A stretch of DNA of 25,379 nucleotides, taken from NCBI GenBank assembly GCA_035506575.1, contig DATJPD010000141.1, forward strand, positions 1 through 25,379, in the 5' to 3' direction. The notes under the pieces are model-generated. The model saw only the letters and a program-made list of their open reading frames with translations, did not search any database and had not been told where the DNA came from. Positions 14,267 to 25,352 of this stretch are shown here, one piece after another (position 1 is the stretch's first letter; each line of letters begins with the position of its first letter). This DNA comes from DATJPD01 sp035506575. Lineage in GTDB: Bacteria; Pseudomonadota; Alphaproteobacteria; CACIAM-22H2. The translations under genes were made by a program, and so were the position numbers.

Positions 14267-16327
14267 ATGCGCCTCGTCTGGATGGCCGTGACCGGCCTCC
14301 TCCTGGTCTCGGACGCGATGTCCGCGGCAGCTGCGCACGCAGCCGCTGCGGAGTCATCCGGCGCCGGCGGGCCTCTGCTGGTGATCCTGCCGCTCACGGT
14401 CGCCGTCGTCATTCTGTCGGCAGCCCTGTTCCGCCTGCGGCATCAGCGGCGGGCCGAGCTCGAGCGCATGCGCGATTTCGCGTCGACCGCCTCGGACTGG
14501 TCCTGGGAGACCGACGCCGACCACCGCTTCACCTTCACCTCGCGCCTGCACGAGCTCCCTGATTCGGTGATCGGCAAGACGCGCCGCGAGATCGCCGCCG
14601 ATGCCGGCAGCGACCCGCAGAAATGGGAGGCGCACCACCTGGCGCTCGGACGGCACGCGCCGTTCCGCGACTTCGTGTACTGCATCGTCGGCGATGATCA
14701 GACGAAGCGCTACCTCTCGGTGAGCGGCCGGCCGTTCTACGACCGCCAAGGGCGCTTCCTCGGCTATCGCGGCACCGGCACCGACGTGACGGAACGCCAC
14801 GCCGTGCAGGAGGAGCTGCGCGTCAGCCACGAGCGCTACGACATCGCGGTGCGCCAGGCGGGCATCTGGGACTGGGACCTGACGACGAACCGCGTCTACT
14901 ACTCGCCGCGGTTCCGCGAGCTGTTGGGCTACGATGAGGGCGAGTTCGACCAGCTCACGTCGGGGTCGATCCGCTGGCTGGTGGATCCGGCGGACTGGAA
15001 CCGCTGCGTCGACCTGCTGCGCGAGCATCTGCGCGGCCCGGAGAAGCCTTACAGCGCCGAACACCGGCTTCTGACCAAGGACCGCGGCTACCGGTGGTTT
15101 CATCTTCGCGGGCAATCGGTCATGGGTGCCGACGGCAAGCCGGCGCGCATGGCCGGCATCCTCACCGACATCGACGATCGCAAGCGTGCCGAGATGCGGC
15201 TTGCCGACGCGATCGGCAACATCCCCGACGGTCTCGTGCTGTGGGACGCCGACGATCGCCTCGTGCTGCGCAACGAGGCGATCGTGCGGATGGATCCGGA
15301 AATCGGCGAATTGATGAGGCCGGGGGTCAGCTTCGCGGAATTCATCGACACCCGCGTGAAGCGCGGTCGGATCGTCTCCGCGGTCGGGCGCGAGAGCGAA
15401 TATCTGCGCGAGCGCGTCGAGCGGCACCGGAATGCGACGGGCGAGCCGCTCGTGCAGAAGCTCGCCAACGGCCGCTGGGTACGCCTGCGCGAGCAGCGCA
15501 CCAGCGAGGGCGGGGTGGTCAGCACGCGCACCGACATCACGACGCTCAAGCAGCGCGAGGCGGAATTGATCCAGGCCAAGTCCGAGGCCGAGACGGCGAA
15601 CCGCGCCAAGAGCGAGTTCCTCGCCAGCATGAGCCACGAGCTGCGCACGCCGCTCAATGCTATCATCGGCTTCTCCGACCTGCTCCGCTCGTGCCTCTAC
15701 GGCGCGCTGAACGAGAAGCAGACGGAATACCTGAACAACATCCACCATTCGGGTCATCACCTCCTCGATCTCATCAACGACATCCTGGATGTGTCGAAGG
15801 TCGAGGCCGGCCGTTACGAGCTGTTCGAGGAGACCATCAATCCCGCCGAGATCATCGAATCGTGCGTCACGTTCCTCGACGTGCGGGCGCGCGAGAAAGG
15901 CATCACGATGATCTGCGCGTACGACAACGGCCTGCCGCGCCTGCACGTGGATCAGCGCGCGGTGAAGCAGGTCGTGCTCAATCTCCTGACGAACGCGGTC
16001 AAGTTCAATGTCCCGGGTGGGCGCGTCACGGTCACGACCCGCCTCGAGCCCGATGGCGCGTACGCGATCGCCGTCGCCGATACGGGGATCGGCATCAGTG
16101 CTGCCGACCAGGAGCGCATCTTCATGCCGTTCCAGCAGGCCGACCCGACGGTGAGCCGGCGGGTCGAGGGCACGGGTCTCGGTCTGTGGATCAGCAAGGC
16201 CCTGATCGAGCTCCACGACGGATCGATCGCGATCGAGAGCGTCGTCGGCGCCGGCACCACCGTGACCGCGCGGCTGCCGGCGAACCGCGTGCTCGGCCGC
16301 GGCCGGGTCACCGACGCTGCGGATTAG
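14267..16327 (+). CDS. Membrane-anchored sensor histidine kinase with three PAS domains
   Basis: A 686-residue kinase. The N-terminus has a signal-like hydrophobic stretch (about 3-23) and a transmembrane segment (about 36-56) with only a short periplasmic part between, so sensing is probably by the cytoplasmic PAS domains. PAS1 spans about 65-178, ending GYRGTGTDVTER. PAS2 (about 190-308) has the PAS_3 look, with GIWDWDL and WFHLRGQS. PAS3 (about 315-425) has the PAS_7 start IPDGLVLWDADDRLVLRN. A coiled coil leads to HisKA with phosphoacceptor His457 in SMSHELRTPLNAI, then HATPase_c with LNLLTNAVKF (Asn572, Asn576), DTGIGI and GTGLGL. An AGGGG lies eight bases before the ATG. It diverges from the REC-kinase gene, suggesting a shared pathway. 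The ligand is unknown. Confidence 0.93.
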   Translation: MRLVWMAVTGLLLVSDAMSAAAAHAAAAESSGAGGPLLVILPLTVAVVILSAALFRLRHQRRAELERMRDFASTASDWSWETDADHRFTFTSRLHELPDSVIGKTRREIAADAGSDPQKWEAHHLALGRHAPFRDFVYCIVGDDQTKRYLSVSGRPFYDRQGRFLGYRGTGTDVTERHAVQEELRVSHERYDIAVRQAGIWDWDLTTNRVYYSPRFRELLGYDEGEFDQLTSGSIRWLVDPADWNRCVDLLREHLRGPEKPYSAEHRLLTKDRGYRWFHLRGQSVMGADGKPARMAGILTDIDDRKRAEMRLADAIGNIPDGLVLWDADDRLVLRNEAIVRMDPEIGELMRPGVSFAEFIDTRVKRGRIVSAVGRESEYLRERVERHRNATGEPLVQKLANGRWVRLREQRTSEGGVVSTRTDITTLKQREAELIQAKSEAETANRAKSEFLASMSHELRTPLNAIIGFSDLLRSCLYGALNEKQTEYLNNIHHSGHHLLDLINDILDVSKVEAGRYELFEETINPAEIIESCVTFLDVRAREKGITMICAYDNGLPRLHVDQRAVKQVVLNLLTNAVKFNVPGGRVTVTTRLEPDGAYAIAVADTGIGISAADQERIFMPFQQADPTVSRRVEGTGLGLWISKALIELHDGSIAIESVVGAGTTVTARLPANRVLGRGRVTDAAD

Positions 16328-16338
16328 TTCTCCGCGGC

Positions 16339-16361
16339 CCCGGCGTTGCGCTTTCGCCGGG
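16339..16361. repeat. GC-rich inverted repeat after the PAS kinase stop
   Basis: CCCGGCG (16339-16345) and CGCCGGG (16355-16361) form a perfect seven-base stem with a nine-base loop, starting 11 bases after the kinase stop codon. No T-run follows, so it may be a Rho-dependent end or an mRNA stabiliser rather than a classical terminator. It overlaps the candidate -35 of the next gene. Confidence 0.4.
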
Positions 16362-16374
16362 TGTTCGCCATAGT
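16346..16374 (+). promoter_or_regulatory. Weak candidate promoter for the FAH-family gene
   Basis: TTGCGC (16346-16351) and CATAGT (16369-16374) are separated by 17 bases. Both are partial matches to sigma-70 hexamers, and the leader would be about 38 bases. It is offered only because the preceding stem-loop suggests a separate transcription unit. Confidence 0.3.
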
Positions 16375-16418
16375 CGCCCTCTCAAAACCGATCTCTAAAA
16401 CCCACCTGGGGGAGCCCA

Positions 16419-17264
16419 ATGAAATTGTTGCGTTACGGACCGCCCGGCAAGGAGAAGCCGGGCCTGGTCGATGCCAATGGCCGGATCCGCAGCCTCGCGA
16501 AGAAAATCAAGGACATCACGCCCGACACCCTGGCGCCCGCAGGGCTCGCCAAGCTGAAGAAGATCAAGCCGGAATCTCTGCCGCTGGTCTCCGGCAAGCC
16601 GCGTCTGGGCATCCCGTTCACCGGCATCTCGAAGATCATCGCCGTCGGCCTCAACTACGCCGACCACGCCGCCGAGGCGGGGCTCGCGATCCCCAAGGAG
16701 CCGGTGCTGTTCACCAAGGCGATCACCAGCCTCAACGGCCCGAACGACAAGGTGAAGCTGCCGCGCGGGTCCGTGAAGGGCGATTGGGAGGTCGAGCTCG
16801 GGATCGTCATCGGCCGCAAGGCGCAGTATGTGAGCGAAGACGACGCGTTGCGCTACGTCGCGGGCTACTGCCTCGTGAACGACGTCTCGGAGCGCGAGTA
16901 TCAGATCGAGCGCGGCGGGCAGTGGACGAAAGGCAAGAGCTGCGACACGTTCTGCCCGACCGGGCCGTGGCTGGTCACGACCGATGAGATCAAGGACCCG
17001 CAGAATCTCAAGATGTGGCTCAAGGTCAACGGCGAGACCAAGCAGAACAGCTCGACCAAGCAGATGATCTTCGGCGTGAAGAAGCTGGTGAGCTACATCA
17101 GCCAGTTCATCACGCTCATGCCGGGCGACCTGATCCCGACCGGCACGCCGCCGGGTGTCGGCCTCGGCCACAAGCCGACGCCGGTGTTCCTTAAGGCCGG
17201 CGACGTCATGGAGCTCGGCATGGACGGCCTCGGCACCCAGCGCCAGCAGGTCGTGGGATCGTAA
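16419..17264 (+). CDS. Fumarylacetoacetate hydrolase (FAH) family enzyme
   Basis: Members of this family are metal-dependent hydrolases, decarboxylases or isomerases acting on beta-diketo or 2-oxo acids in catabolism of aromatic compounds and sugars. The 281-residue protein has a short N-terminal domain and the C-terminal catalytic domain starting IIAVGLNYADHAAEAG (73-88). The divalent metal site is intact: Glu124 and Glu126 in WEVELGIVIG, and Asp155 in LVNDVSERE. Other hallmarks are GKSCDTFCPTGPWLVT (172-187) and TGTPPGVG (241-248). A GGGGGAG ribosome-binding site precedes the ATG. The substrate cannot be read from the sequence. Many relatives are annotated ureidoglycolate lyase or 2-hydroxyhepta-2,4-diene-1,7-dioate isomerase, often without proof. 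No partner pathway genes adjoin it, and a strong terminator isolates it. Confidence 0.93.
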   Translation: MKLLRYGPPGKEKPGLVDANGRIRSLAKKIKDITPDTLAPAGLAKLKKIKPESLPLVSGKPRLGIPFTGISKIIAVGLNYADHAAEAGLAIPKEPVLFTKAITSLNGPNDKVKLPRGSVKGDWEVELGIVIGRKAQYVSEDDALRYVAGYCLVNDVSEREYQIERGGQWTKGKSCDTFCPTGPWLVTTDEIKDPQNLKMWLKVNGETKQNSSTKQMIFGVKKLVSYISQFITLMPGDLIPTGTPPGVGLGHKPTPVFLKAGDVMELGMDGLGTQRQQVVGS

Positions 17265-17291
17265 CTCCGGTCGAGCCCGCGCAAGTGCGGA

Positions 17292-17323
17292 CGGGCCGGC
17301 TCATGCCGGCCCGTTTTGCTTTT
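17292..17323 (+). terminator. Strong intrinsic terminator of the FAH gene
   Basis: CGGGCCGGC (17292-17300) and GCCGGCCCG (17305-17313) form a perfect nine-base stem with a TCAT loop, followed by TTTTGCTTTT. The T-run ends on the TAA stop codon (minus strand, 17324-17322) of the convergent gene, so the two transcription units meet with no spare sequence. In the minus direction the hairpin lies beyond that stop codon but lacks a T-run. Confidence 0.93.
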
Positions 17324-18524
17324 ACGTCCCCGCCACCCGCCGCAGCATCGCCTGATACGCCGCGAACAGCTTCGGCATGTGCACGTGCTTGTACGGGAAC
17401 ATGTCGGCCGGATCCATCATGTGGACGATCATCGCGACGTCGATCTCGAACACCAGGAGCCGGCCGTCGCGGGTTTCGCCGCAGTCGAGCGCGAAATATT
17501 CGAGGCCGAGCCGCTGCCACACGTCGCGCAAGGCCGCCTCGTGCCGGCGGCGGAAGCTGGTCTCGAACTCGTCCATCCACCGTGCCTCCTCGGCGCGCTT
17601 CTCGGCGCTGCGCGTCATGCCGGCGTTGAGGTAGTGGATCATCCAATGGTCGGAGATCCCCATGTGCGACGGATAGGGCACGCCGTCGATCATGGCGATC
17701 CGGTACTTGCGGAATAGGCCGTCGGCGCTGCGATAGTCGACGAATGTCGAGATGAAATAGCCGGGCCGGATGTGGAACTTGAGATAGCGCTCGAGCGCCT
17801 CGGGCGCGAGCACCAGTTCCAGGTCCTGCCCGGCGTGCGATTCGAGCGGCCGGATCAGGATGGGAAACGGCGGCTGGCCGGGCTTGTGCTGGCGCAGCTC
17901 GGCCGCCAGCCCTTGTGCATTCTCGCGCGTGAGCTTCACGGTCGGCGGCACGACCACGCCGGGCAGGCCGTCGAAGACCGGCGCCATGGTGTCGCGCCCG
18001 GTCCGGATGATGCCCGCGGCCTTGTTCACCACCGGGCGCGGCCACGTTGCGAAGCGCCGGTCCAGCTCTTCGAGGAGGCGGTGCGTGCTCTCGGAATAGC
18101 CGACCGCGATGACCGCGACGTCGTGCGGCGGAATGCCCGCCGGCAGATCCTCGCCCGCGTCGACATACACCCGGTGCAGCGCGATGTTGGAGCCTTCGAG
18201 CATGAACTCCATCGGCGTGTTCGCCATGAAGTCGCCGCGCGCGCAGATGGCGACGGCGGTGAAGTCGGGTGTCGCGGAATTGGTGGGATCGGCGTAGACG
18301 CGGCGGACGGCGAGCGCCTGATCCCGCAGCGCGACCGAGGACGCGCGCTCGCCCAGCATCAGCTCGATCTGGCTGAGCTCCATCAGCGCATCGGCGTCGT
18401 CGGGGTTCTCGGCGATCGCCGCCCGCAGCGCCTCGCTGAGCGGCCCGAAATCGATGTGGTCGAAGGACATCTGCGAGAGCTGCGCCAGGTTGCGGCGCGG
18501 GCCGAAGCTGTCCAACACTGACAT
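17322..18524 (-). CDS. TPR-like/ATP-grasp-like protein of unknown substrate
   Basis: I recognise the general type but not a characterised function. The 400-residue protein begins with an alpha-helical, TPR-like stretch (about 27-75). A Rossmann-like middle follows (about 115-145, DVAVIAVGYSEST), then features resembling an ATP-grasp ligase: VVNKAAGIIRTGRD (166-179), FPILIRPLESHAGQDLELV (220-238) and the C-terminal YFALDCGETRDGRLLVFEID (343-362). In ATP-grasp enzymes the last region supplies Mg-binding Asp, Glu and Asn residues. Here Asp347 and Glu360 are present, but the usual E-x-N appears as E-I-D (Asp362). No signal peptide or membrane segment is seen. An AGGA precedes the ATG. It lies 74 bases downstream of a LysR gene on the same strand. 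A RimK/glutathione-synthetase-like amide ligase is possible, and so is a non-catalytic homologue. Confidence 0.7.
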   Translation of the reverse strand: MSVLDSFGPRRNLAQLSQMSFDHIDFGPLSEALRAAIAENPDDADALMELSQIELMLGERASSVALRDQALAVRRVYADPTNSATPDFTAVAICARGDFMANTPMEFMLEGSNIALHRVYVDAGEDLPAGIPPHDVAVIAVGYSESTHRLLEELDRRFATWPRPVVNKAAGIIRTGRDTMAPVFDGLPGVVVPPTVKLTRENAQGLAAELRQHKPGQPPFPILIRPLESHAGQDLELVLAPEALERYLKFHIRPGYFISTFVDYRSADGLFRKYRIAMIDGVPYPSHMGISDHWMIHYLNAGMTRSAEKRAEEARWMDEFETSFRRRHEAALRDVWQRLGLEYFALDCGETRDGRLLVFEIDVAMIVHMMDPADMFPYKHVHMPKLFAAYQAMLRRVAGT

Positions 18525-18551
18525 CGCGGGTGATCCTGGGCCTTTGTCCCT

Positions 18552-18579
18552 GCGGCGTGTCTATCAAGTAAAACGCCGC
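18552..18579 (-). repeat. Perfect inverted repeat in the leader of the ATP-grasp-like gene
   Basis: GCGGCGT (18552-18558) and ACGCCGC (18573-18579) form a seven-base perfect dyad with a 14-base AT-richer centre, in the 74-base gap after the LysR stop and 28-55 bases before the next start. No T-run follows, so a regulator site or an mRNA stem-loop is more likely than a terminator. Confidence 0.4.
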
Positions 18580-18598
18580 AACAGAAGGAAAATCGGGG

Positions 18599-19516
18599 TT
18601 AGCGCTTGGGGCGTGTCGCGCGCCCGCCTCCTGGCGCCCGGCGCGCGACCTCGGCCGCGATCGCGGCGACCGCCTCGGCGGCCGGGCTGTCGACATTCGC
18701 CGGCCAGCTGGCGACGAAGTTGAGATCGGGGATCTTTTCGGCAACCTGCACCACCCGCAGCGTCTTCGCCGCCAGCTCGGCGCGTACGATCGCCGGCGGG
18801 ATCACGGCGACGCCGAGCCCGTCGAGAGCCAGGCGCACCACGGTCGACAGCGAGGCGCTCGCGTGCAGCCTCACCGGCGGCAGGTCGGGGCGGTTGAACA
18901 CCTCGCGAACTTCGATATAGGGCTGGGTGTTCTTGGAGAACGTGATGATCGGCCATGCGGCGAGGTCGGCCAGCGTCACCGTGCGGCGCGGCCATTTGAG
19001 GGCGGCGCTGGCGACGAAGCCGACCCCGTAGCGGCAGAGCGGAAGGTTGCGTATCGCAGGCGCCGCGAGCGGCCCCAGCATGAAGGCGAGGTCGATCTGC
19101 CGAGCCAAGAGGCGATCGCCCAGATTGGGCGAGGTGTCGACCTCGATCTCGAGGCCCAGATGTGGATAGCTCGAATCGAGGCGCTCGATGAAGCGCGGCA
19201 GCCAAGTATGGACGATGGTCTCGGAGACGCCGAGACGCAGCACGCCGCGCAACGCGGCCTTCTCCGACAGCGCGTGCAGCATCTCGCCGCGCAGGCGCAG
19301 CAGCTTCTCGGCGTACGCCAGAAGCTCGCGGCCGGTGGCCGTCAACGTCGCCGCGCGCTTCTTCCGCTCGAACAGGCGCGTGCCGAGCTCCGTTTCGAGC
19401 TGGCCGATGCGCTGCGACACCGCCGGCTGGGTCATGTGCAGGCGCCGTGCCGCGCCGCGGAAGCTGCCGAGATCGGCGACGCAGGCAAAGGTGTGCAGGG
19501 CTTTGAATTCGACCAT
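18599..19516 (-). CDS. LysR-type transcriptional regulator
   Basis: A 305-residue LysR regulator, likely the controller of the divergent DUF1445-MFS-oxoprolinase genes. I choose the ATG at 19516, because the longer TTG start at 19552 would add 12 atypical residues encoded by the AT-rich operator region. The N-terminal winged helix-turn-helix (about 2-62) reads FKALHTFACVADLGSFRGAA, then LHMTQPAVSQRIGQLE and GTRLFERKKR, which is classical. The C-terminal co-inducer-binding domain spans about 90-295. Members usually bind a small-molecule inducer tied to the neighbouring pathway and often repress themselves. A T-N11-A palindrome lies 8-24 bases upstream of this start. The inducer is unknown, and a substrate or intermediate of the divergent genes is the natural guess. 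Confidence 0.94.
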   Translation of the reverse strand: MVEFKALHTFACVADLGSFRGAARRLHMTQPAVSQRIGQLETELGTRLFERKKRAATLTATGRELLAYAEKLLRLRGEMLHALSEKAALRGVLRLGVSETIVHTWLPRFIERLDSSYPHLGLEIEVDTSPNLGDRLLARQIDLAFMLGPLAAPAIRNLPLCRYGVGFVASAALKWPRRTVTLADLAAWPIITFSKNTQPYIEVREVFNRPDLPPVRLHASASLSTVVRLALDGLGVAVIPPAIVRAELAAKTLRVVQVAEKIPDLNFVASWPANVDSPAAEAVAAIAAEVARRAPGGGRATRPKR

Positions 19517-19523
19517 TCGATCC

Positions 19524-19540
19524 GATAAATTTAATTTATC
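19524..19540. promoter_or_regulatory. Probable LysR operator (T-N11-A perfect palindrome)
   Basis: GATAAATTTAATTTATC is a seven-base perfect inverted repeat around TTA and contains T-N11-A (T at 19526, A at 19538), the LysR-family box. It lies in a markedly AT-rich patch (about 19517-19560) between the divergent LysR and DUF1445 starts, 8 bases from the LysR ATG and about 56 from the DUF1445 ATG. That is where autoregulation and divergent activation would be expected. Confidence 0.7.
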
Positions 19541-19596
19541 AGTATATATCAAATTAATCGATTAGACCGAATTCATCCGGGAGGTTAGAAAAGCTC

Positions 19597-20412
19597 ATGT
19601 CCACCCTCGCTCCGTCTCCGTCCTCGAACCACCCCCTCGACACCGGCCTCGCCGCGCGCCTCGCCTATCGCGGCGGCTTTGCCCCGGCGAACACCGCCGG
19701 TGTCGCCAAAGGATATGTTCAGGGCAACCTCGCCATCCTGCCCAAGGCGCTGGCGGACGAGTTCCTGCGCTTCTGCCAGCGCAATCCGAAGCCGTGTCCG
19801 GTCATCGGCATGTCCGAGCCGGGCGATCCTGCCATCCCGTCGCTCGCCGCCGATCTCGACATCCGCACCGATTTGCCGCGCTATCGGGTGTGGAAATCGG
19901 GCGAGCTGGTCGACGAGCCGACGGACATAAGCCGCTGGTGGCAGGACGACTTGGTCGCCTTCGTGCTCGGCTGCTCGTTCTCGTTCGAGGAGGCGCTGCT
20001 CGATGCGGGCGTGCCGCTGCGCCACATCGACACCGGCGCCACCGTCCCCATGTACCGGACGAACGTCGCTTGTGCCGCGGCCGGCCGGTTCTCGGGGCCG
20101 ATGGTCGTGTCCATGCGGCCTCTCAAGCCGGCCGACGTCATCCGCGCGGTCCAGATCACCTCGCGCTTTCCCTCGGTGCACGGTGCTCCGGTGCATGTCG
20201 GGCTGCCGCATCTGATCGGCATCCGCGACATCAAAAAGCCCGACTGGGGCGATGCCGTCGAGGTCCGCGAGGACGAGATGCCGGTGTTCTGGGCCTGCGG
20301 TGTCACGCCGCAGGCCGTGATCGCCGCGGTGAAGCCAGAGTTCGCGATCACGCATGCGCCGGGAGCCATGCTGGTCACCGACCTTATCAACGCCCGGCTG
20401 GCGGCGACCTAA
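19597..20412 (+). CDS. DUF1445 protein, YcsI/D-glutamate cyclase family (putative hydro-lyase)
   Basis: A 271-residue single-domain protein with family signatures throughout: AKGYVQGNLAILP (37-49), LGCSFSFEEAL (124-134), TGATVPMYRTN (146-156), VSMRPLKP (171-178), HGAPVHVG (195-202), FWACGVTPQ (231-239) and HAPGAMLVTD (253-262). The mammalian relative (DGLUCY/C14orf159) is a D-glutamate cyclase that converts D-glutamate to 5-oxo-D-proline and water. Bacterial members are annotated putative hydro-lyase, and B. subtilis ycsI sits in the PxpABC 5-oxoprolinase operon. Here the gene is followed by an MFS transporter and a 5-oxoprolinase-type enzyme, and preceded by a divergent LysR gene. D-glutamate/5-oxoproline interconversion is therefore a reasoned inference, not demonstrated. 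GGGAGG lies 12 bases before the ATG, a rather long spacing. Confidence 0.93.
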   Translation: MSTLAPSPSSNHPLDTGLAARLAYRGGFAPANTAGVAKGYVQGNLAILPKALADEFLRFCQRNPKPCPVIGMSEPGDPAIPSLAADLDIRTDLPRYRVWKSGELVDEPTDISRWWQDDLVAFVLGCSFSFEEALLDAGVPLRHIDTGATVPMYRTNVACAAAGRFSGPMVVSMRPLKPADVIRAVQITSRFPSVHGAPVHVGLPHLIGIRDIKKPDWGDAVEVREDEMPVFWACGVTPQAVIAAVKPEFAITHAPGAMLVTDLINARLAAT

Positions 20413-20432
20413 CCTTCAACGACGGGGGACAG

Positions 20433-21671
20433 ATGTTCGACTGGATGCGCGGGTTCGCACCCGAGGAACGGCGCACGTTCGTGGCGGCGTTCGGTGGCTG
20501 GACGATGGACGCCATGGACTACATGGTTTTCAGCTTCGTCATCCCGAGCCTCTTGACCCTGTGGAAGATCAGCAGCGGCGAGGCCGGCCTGCTCGCCACG
20601 GTGACGTTGCTGATCTCGGCCTTCGGCGGCTGGATCGCCGGCGCGCTCGCCGACCGGTTCGGTCGCGTGCGGGTCCTCCAGTTCACCATCCTGTGGTTCG
20701 CGATATTCACCTGTCTGAACGGCTTTGCCACCGGCTTCGGCACGCTGTTCACGACCCGGGCGCTGCAGGGCTTCGGGTTCGGCGGCGAATGGGCCGTGGG
20801 ATCGGTGCTGGTGGGTGAGATCATCCATGCAGATCACCGCGGTAAGGCGGTCGGCACCCTGCAGAGCGGCTGGGCCGTGGGCTGGGGGATGGCCGCGGTC
20901 TTGTACGCACTGTTCTATTCGATCTTGCCGGAGGAGATCGCCTGGCGCGCGCTGTTCTGGGTCGGCTTGGCGCCGGCGCTGCTCGTCTTCTACGTCCGCC
21001 GCTACGTGCCCGAGCCGGAGATCTTCAACCAGACGCGCCGCCGCATCGCGACCGGCGGGCGCAGCACCTTCCTCGACATCTTTTCGCCGCAACTCCTGGC
21101 CACCACGGCCTTCGCCTGCCTGCTCGCCACGGGTGCGCAGGGCGGCTACTACGCGATCACGACCTGGCTGCCGACCTTTCTGCGCACCGTGCGCAAGCTC
21201 ACCGTGCTGAATTCGAGCGGCTATCTGGCCGTGATTATCATCGGCTCGTTCGCGGGCTATTTGACCAGCGCCTGGCTCAACGACCGCATCGGCCGGCGCG
21301 CGAGCTTCGCCCTGTTCGCGGTCTGCTCCGCCGTGACGGTGGTCGCCTACATGGTCCTGCCGGTCAATGACGCGATGATGCTGGTGCTGGGCTTCCCGCT
21401 CGGCTTCTTCGCCTCGGGTATCTTCAGCGGCATGGGGCCTTTCATGACCGAGCTCTTCCCCTCCCGTGTGCGCGGCTCGGGCCAGGGCTTTTGCTACAAT
21501 TTCGGGCGCGGCATCGGTGCCCTGTTTCCGACCCTGGTCGGGTATCTCAGCGCGTCGATGGGGCTGGGTGCCGCGATCGGCCTGTTCGCGGTCATCGCCT
21601 ATGGCCTCGTGCTCGTCGCTGTGGCCATGCTCCCCGAGACGCGCGGCAAGCAGCTGCTTGCCTATGAGTGA
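20433..21671 (+). CDS. MFS transporter, metabolite:H+ symporter type
   Basis: A 412-residue major facilitator with about twelve hydrophobic segments. The N-terminus WTMDAMDYMVFSFVIP (23-38) recalls sialate/lactate-type (SHS) and aromatic-acid symporters. MFS motif A appears in both halves: LADRFGRVRV (72-81) and LNDRIGRRA (282-290). Also visible are TRALQGFGFGGEWAVG (108-123) and RGKAVGTLQSGWAVGWG (136-152). I take the ATG at 20433, which has GGGGGAC six bases ahead. An in-frame upstream extension lies within the preceding gene. It starts 20 bases after the DUF1445 stop and is followed by the oxoprolinase-type gene after 39, so it probably imports the pathway substrate (an organic acid, 5-oxoproline or D-glutamate). 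The substrate is inferred only from neighbours. Confidence 0.94.
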   Translation: MFDWMRGFAPEERRTFVAAFGGWTMDAMDYMVFSFVIPSLLTLWKISSGEAGLLATVTLLISAFGGWIAGALADRFGRVRVLQFTILWFAIFTCLNGFATGFGTLFTTRALQGFGFGGEWAVGSVLVGEIIHADHRGKAVGTLQSGWAVGWGMAAVLYALFYSILPEEIAWRALFWVGLAPALLVFYVRRYVPEPEIFNQTRRRIATGGRSTFLDIFSPQLLATTAFACLLATGAQGGYYAITTWLPTFLRTVRKLTVLNSSGYLAVIIIGSFAGYLTSAWLNDRIGRRASFALFAVCSAVTVVAYMVLPVNDAMMLVLGFPLGFFASGIFSGMGPFMTELFPSRVRGSGQGFCYNFGRGIGALFPTLVGYLSASMGLGAAIGLFAVIAYGLVLVAVAMLPETRGKQLLAYE

Positions 21672-21705
21672 CTTGCGGATGAGTGATCGGGGCGGCATGG
21701 TCTGA
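21664..21705 (+). other. Possible 13-codon leader ORF bridging MFS stop and oxoprolinase start
   Basis: An ATG overlapping the MFS stop codon opens a 13-codon frame (MSDLRMSDRGGMV) ending TGA at 21703-21705, five bases before the oxoprolinase ATG. It contains a direct repeat of ATGAGTGA (21664-21671 and 21679-21686). The oxoprolinase gene lacks a clear Shine-Dalgarno sequence, so translational relay through this frame is conceivable. No evidence that the peptide itself matters. Confidence 0.2.
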
Positions 21706-21710
21706 CGCAC

Positions 21711-25352
<3,642 letters not shown>

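Noticed and set aside
19794..20432. Upstream extension of the MFS gene through DUF1445
   Set aside because: The extension is an out-of-frame reading of the DUF1445 gene. The ATG at 20433 has a good ribosome-binding site and a typical MFS N-terminus.
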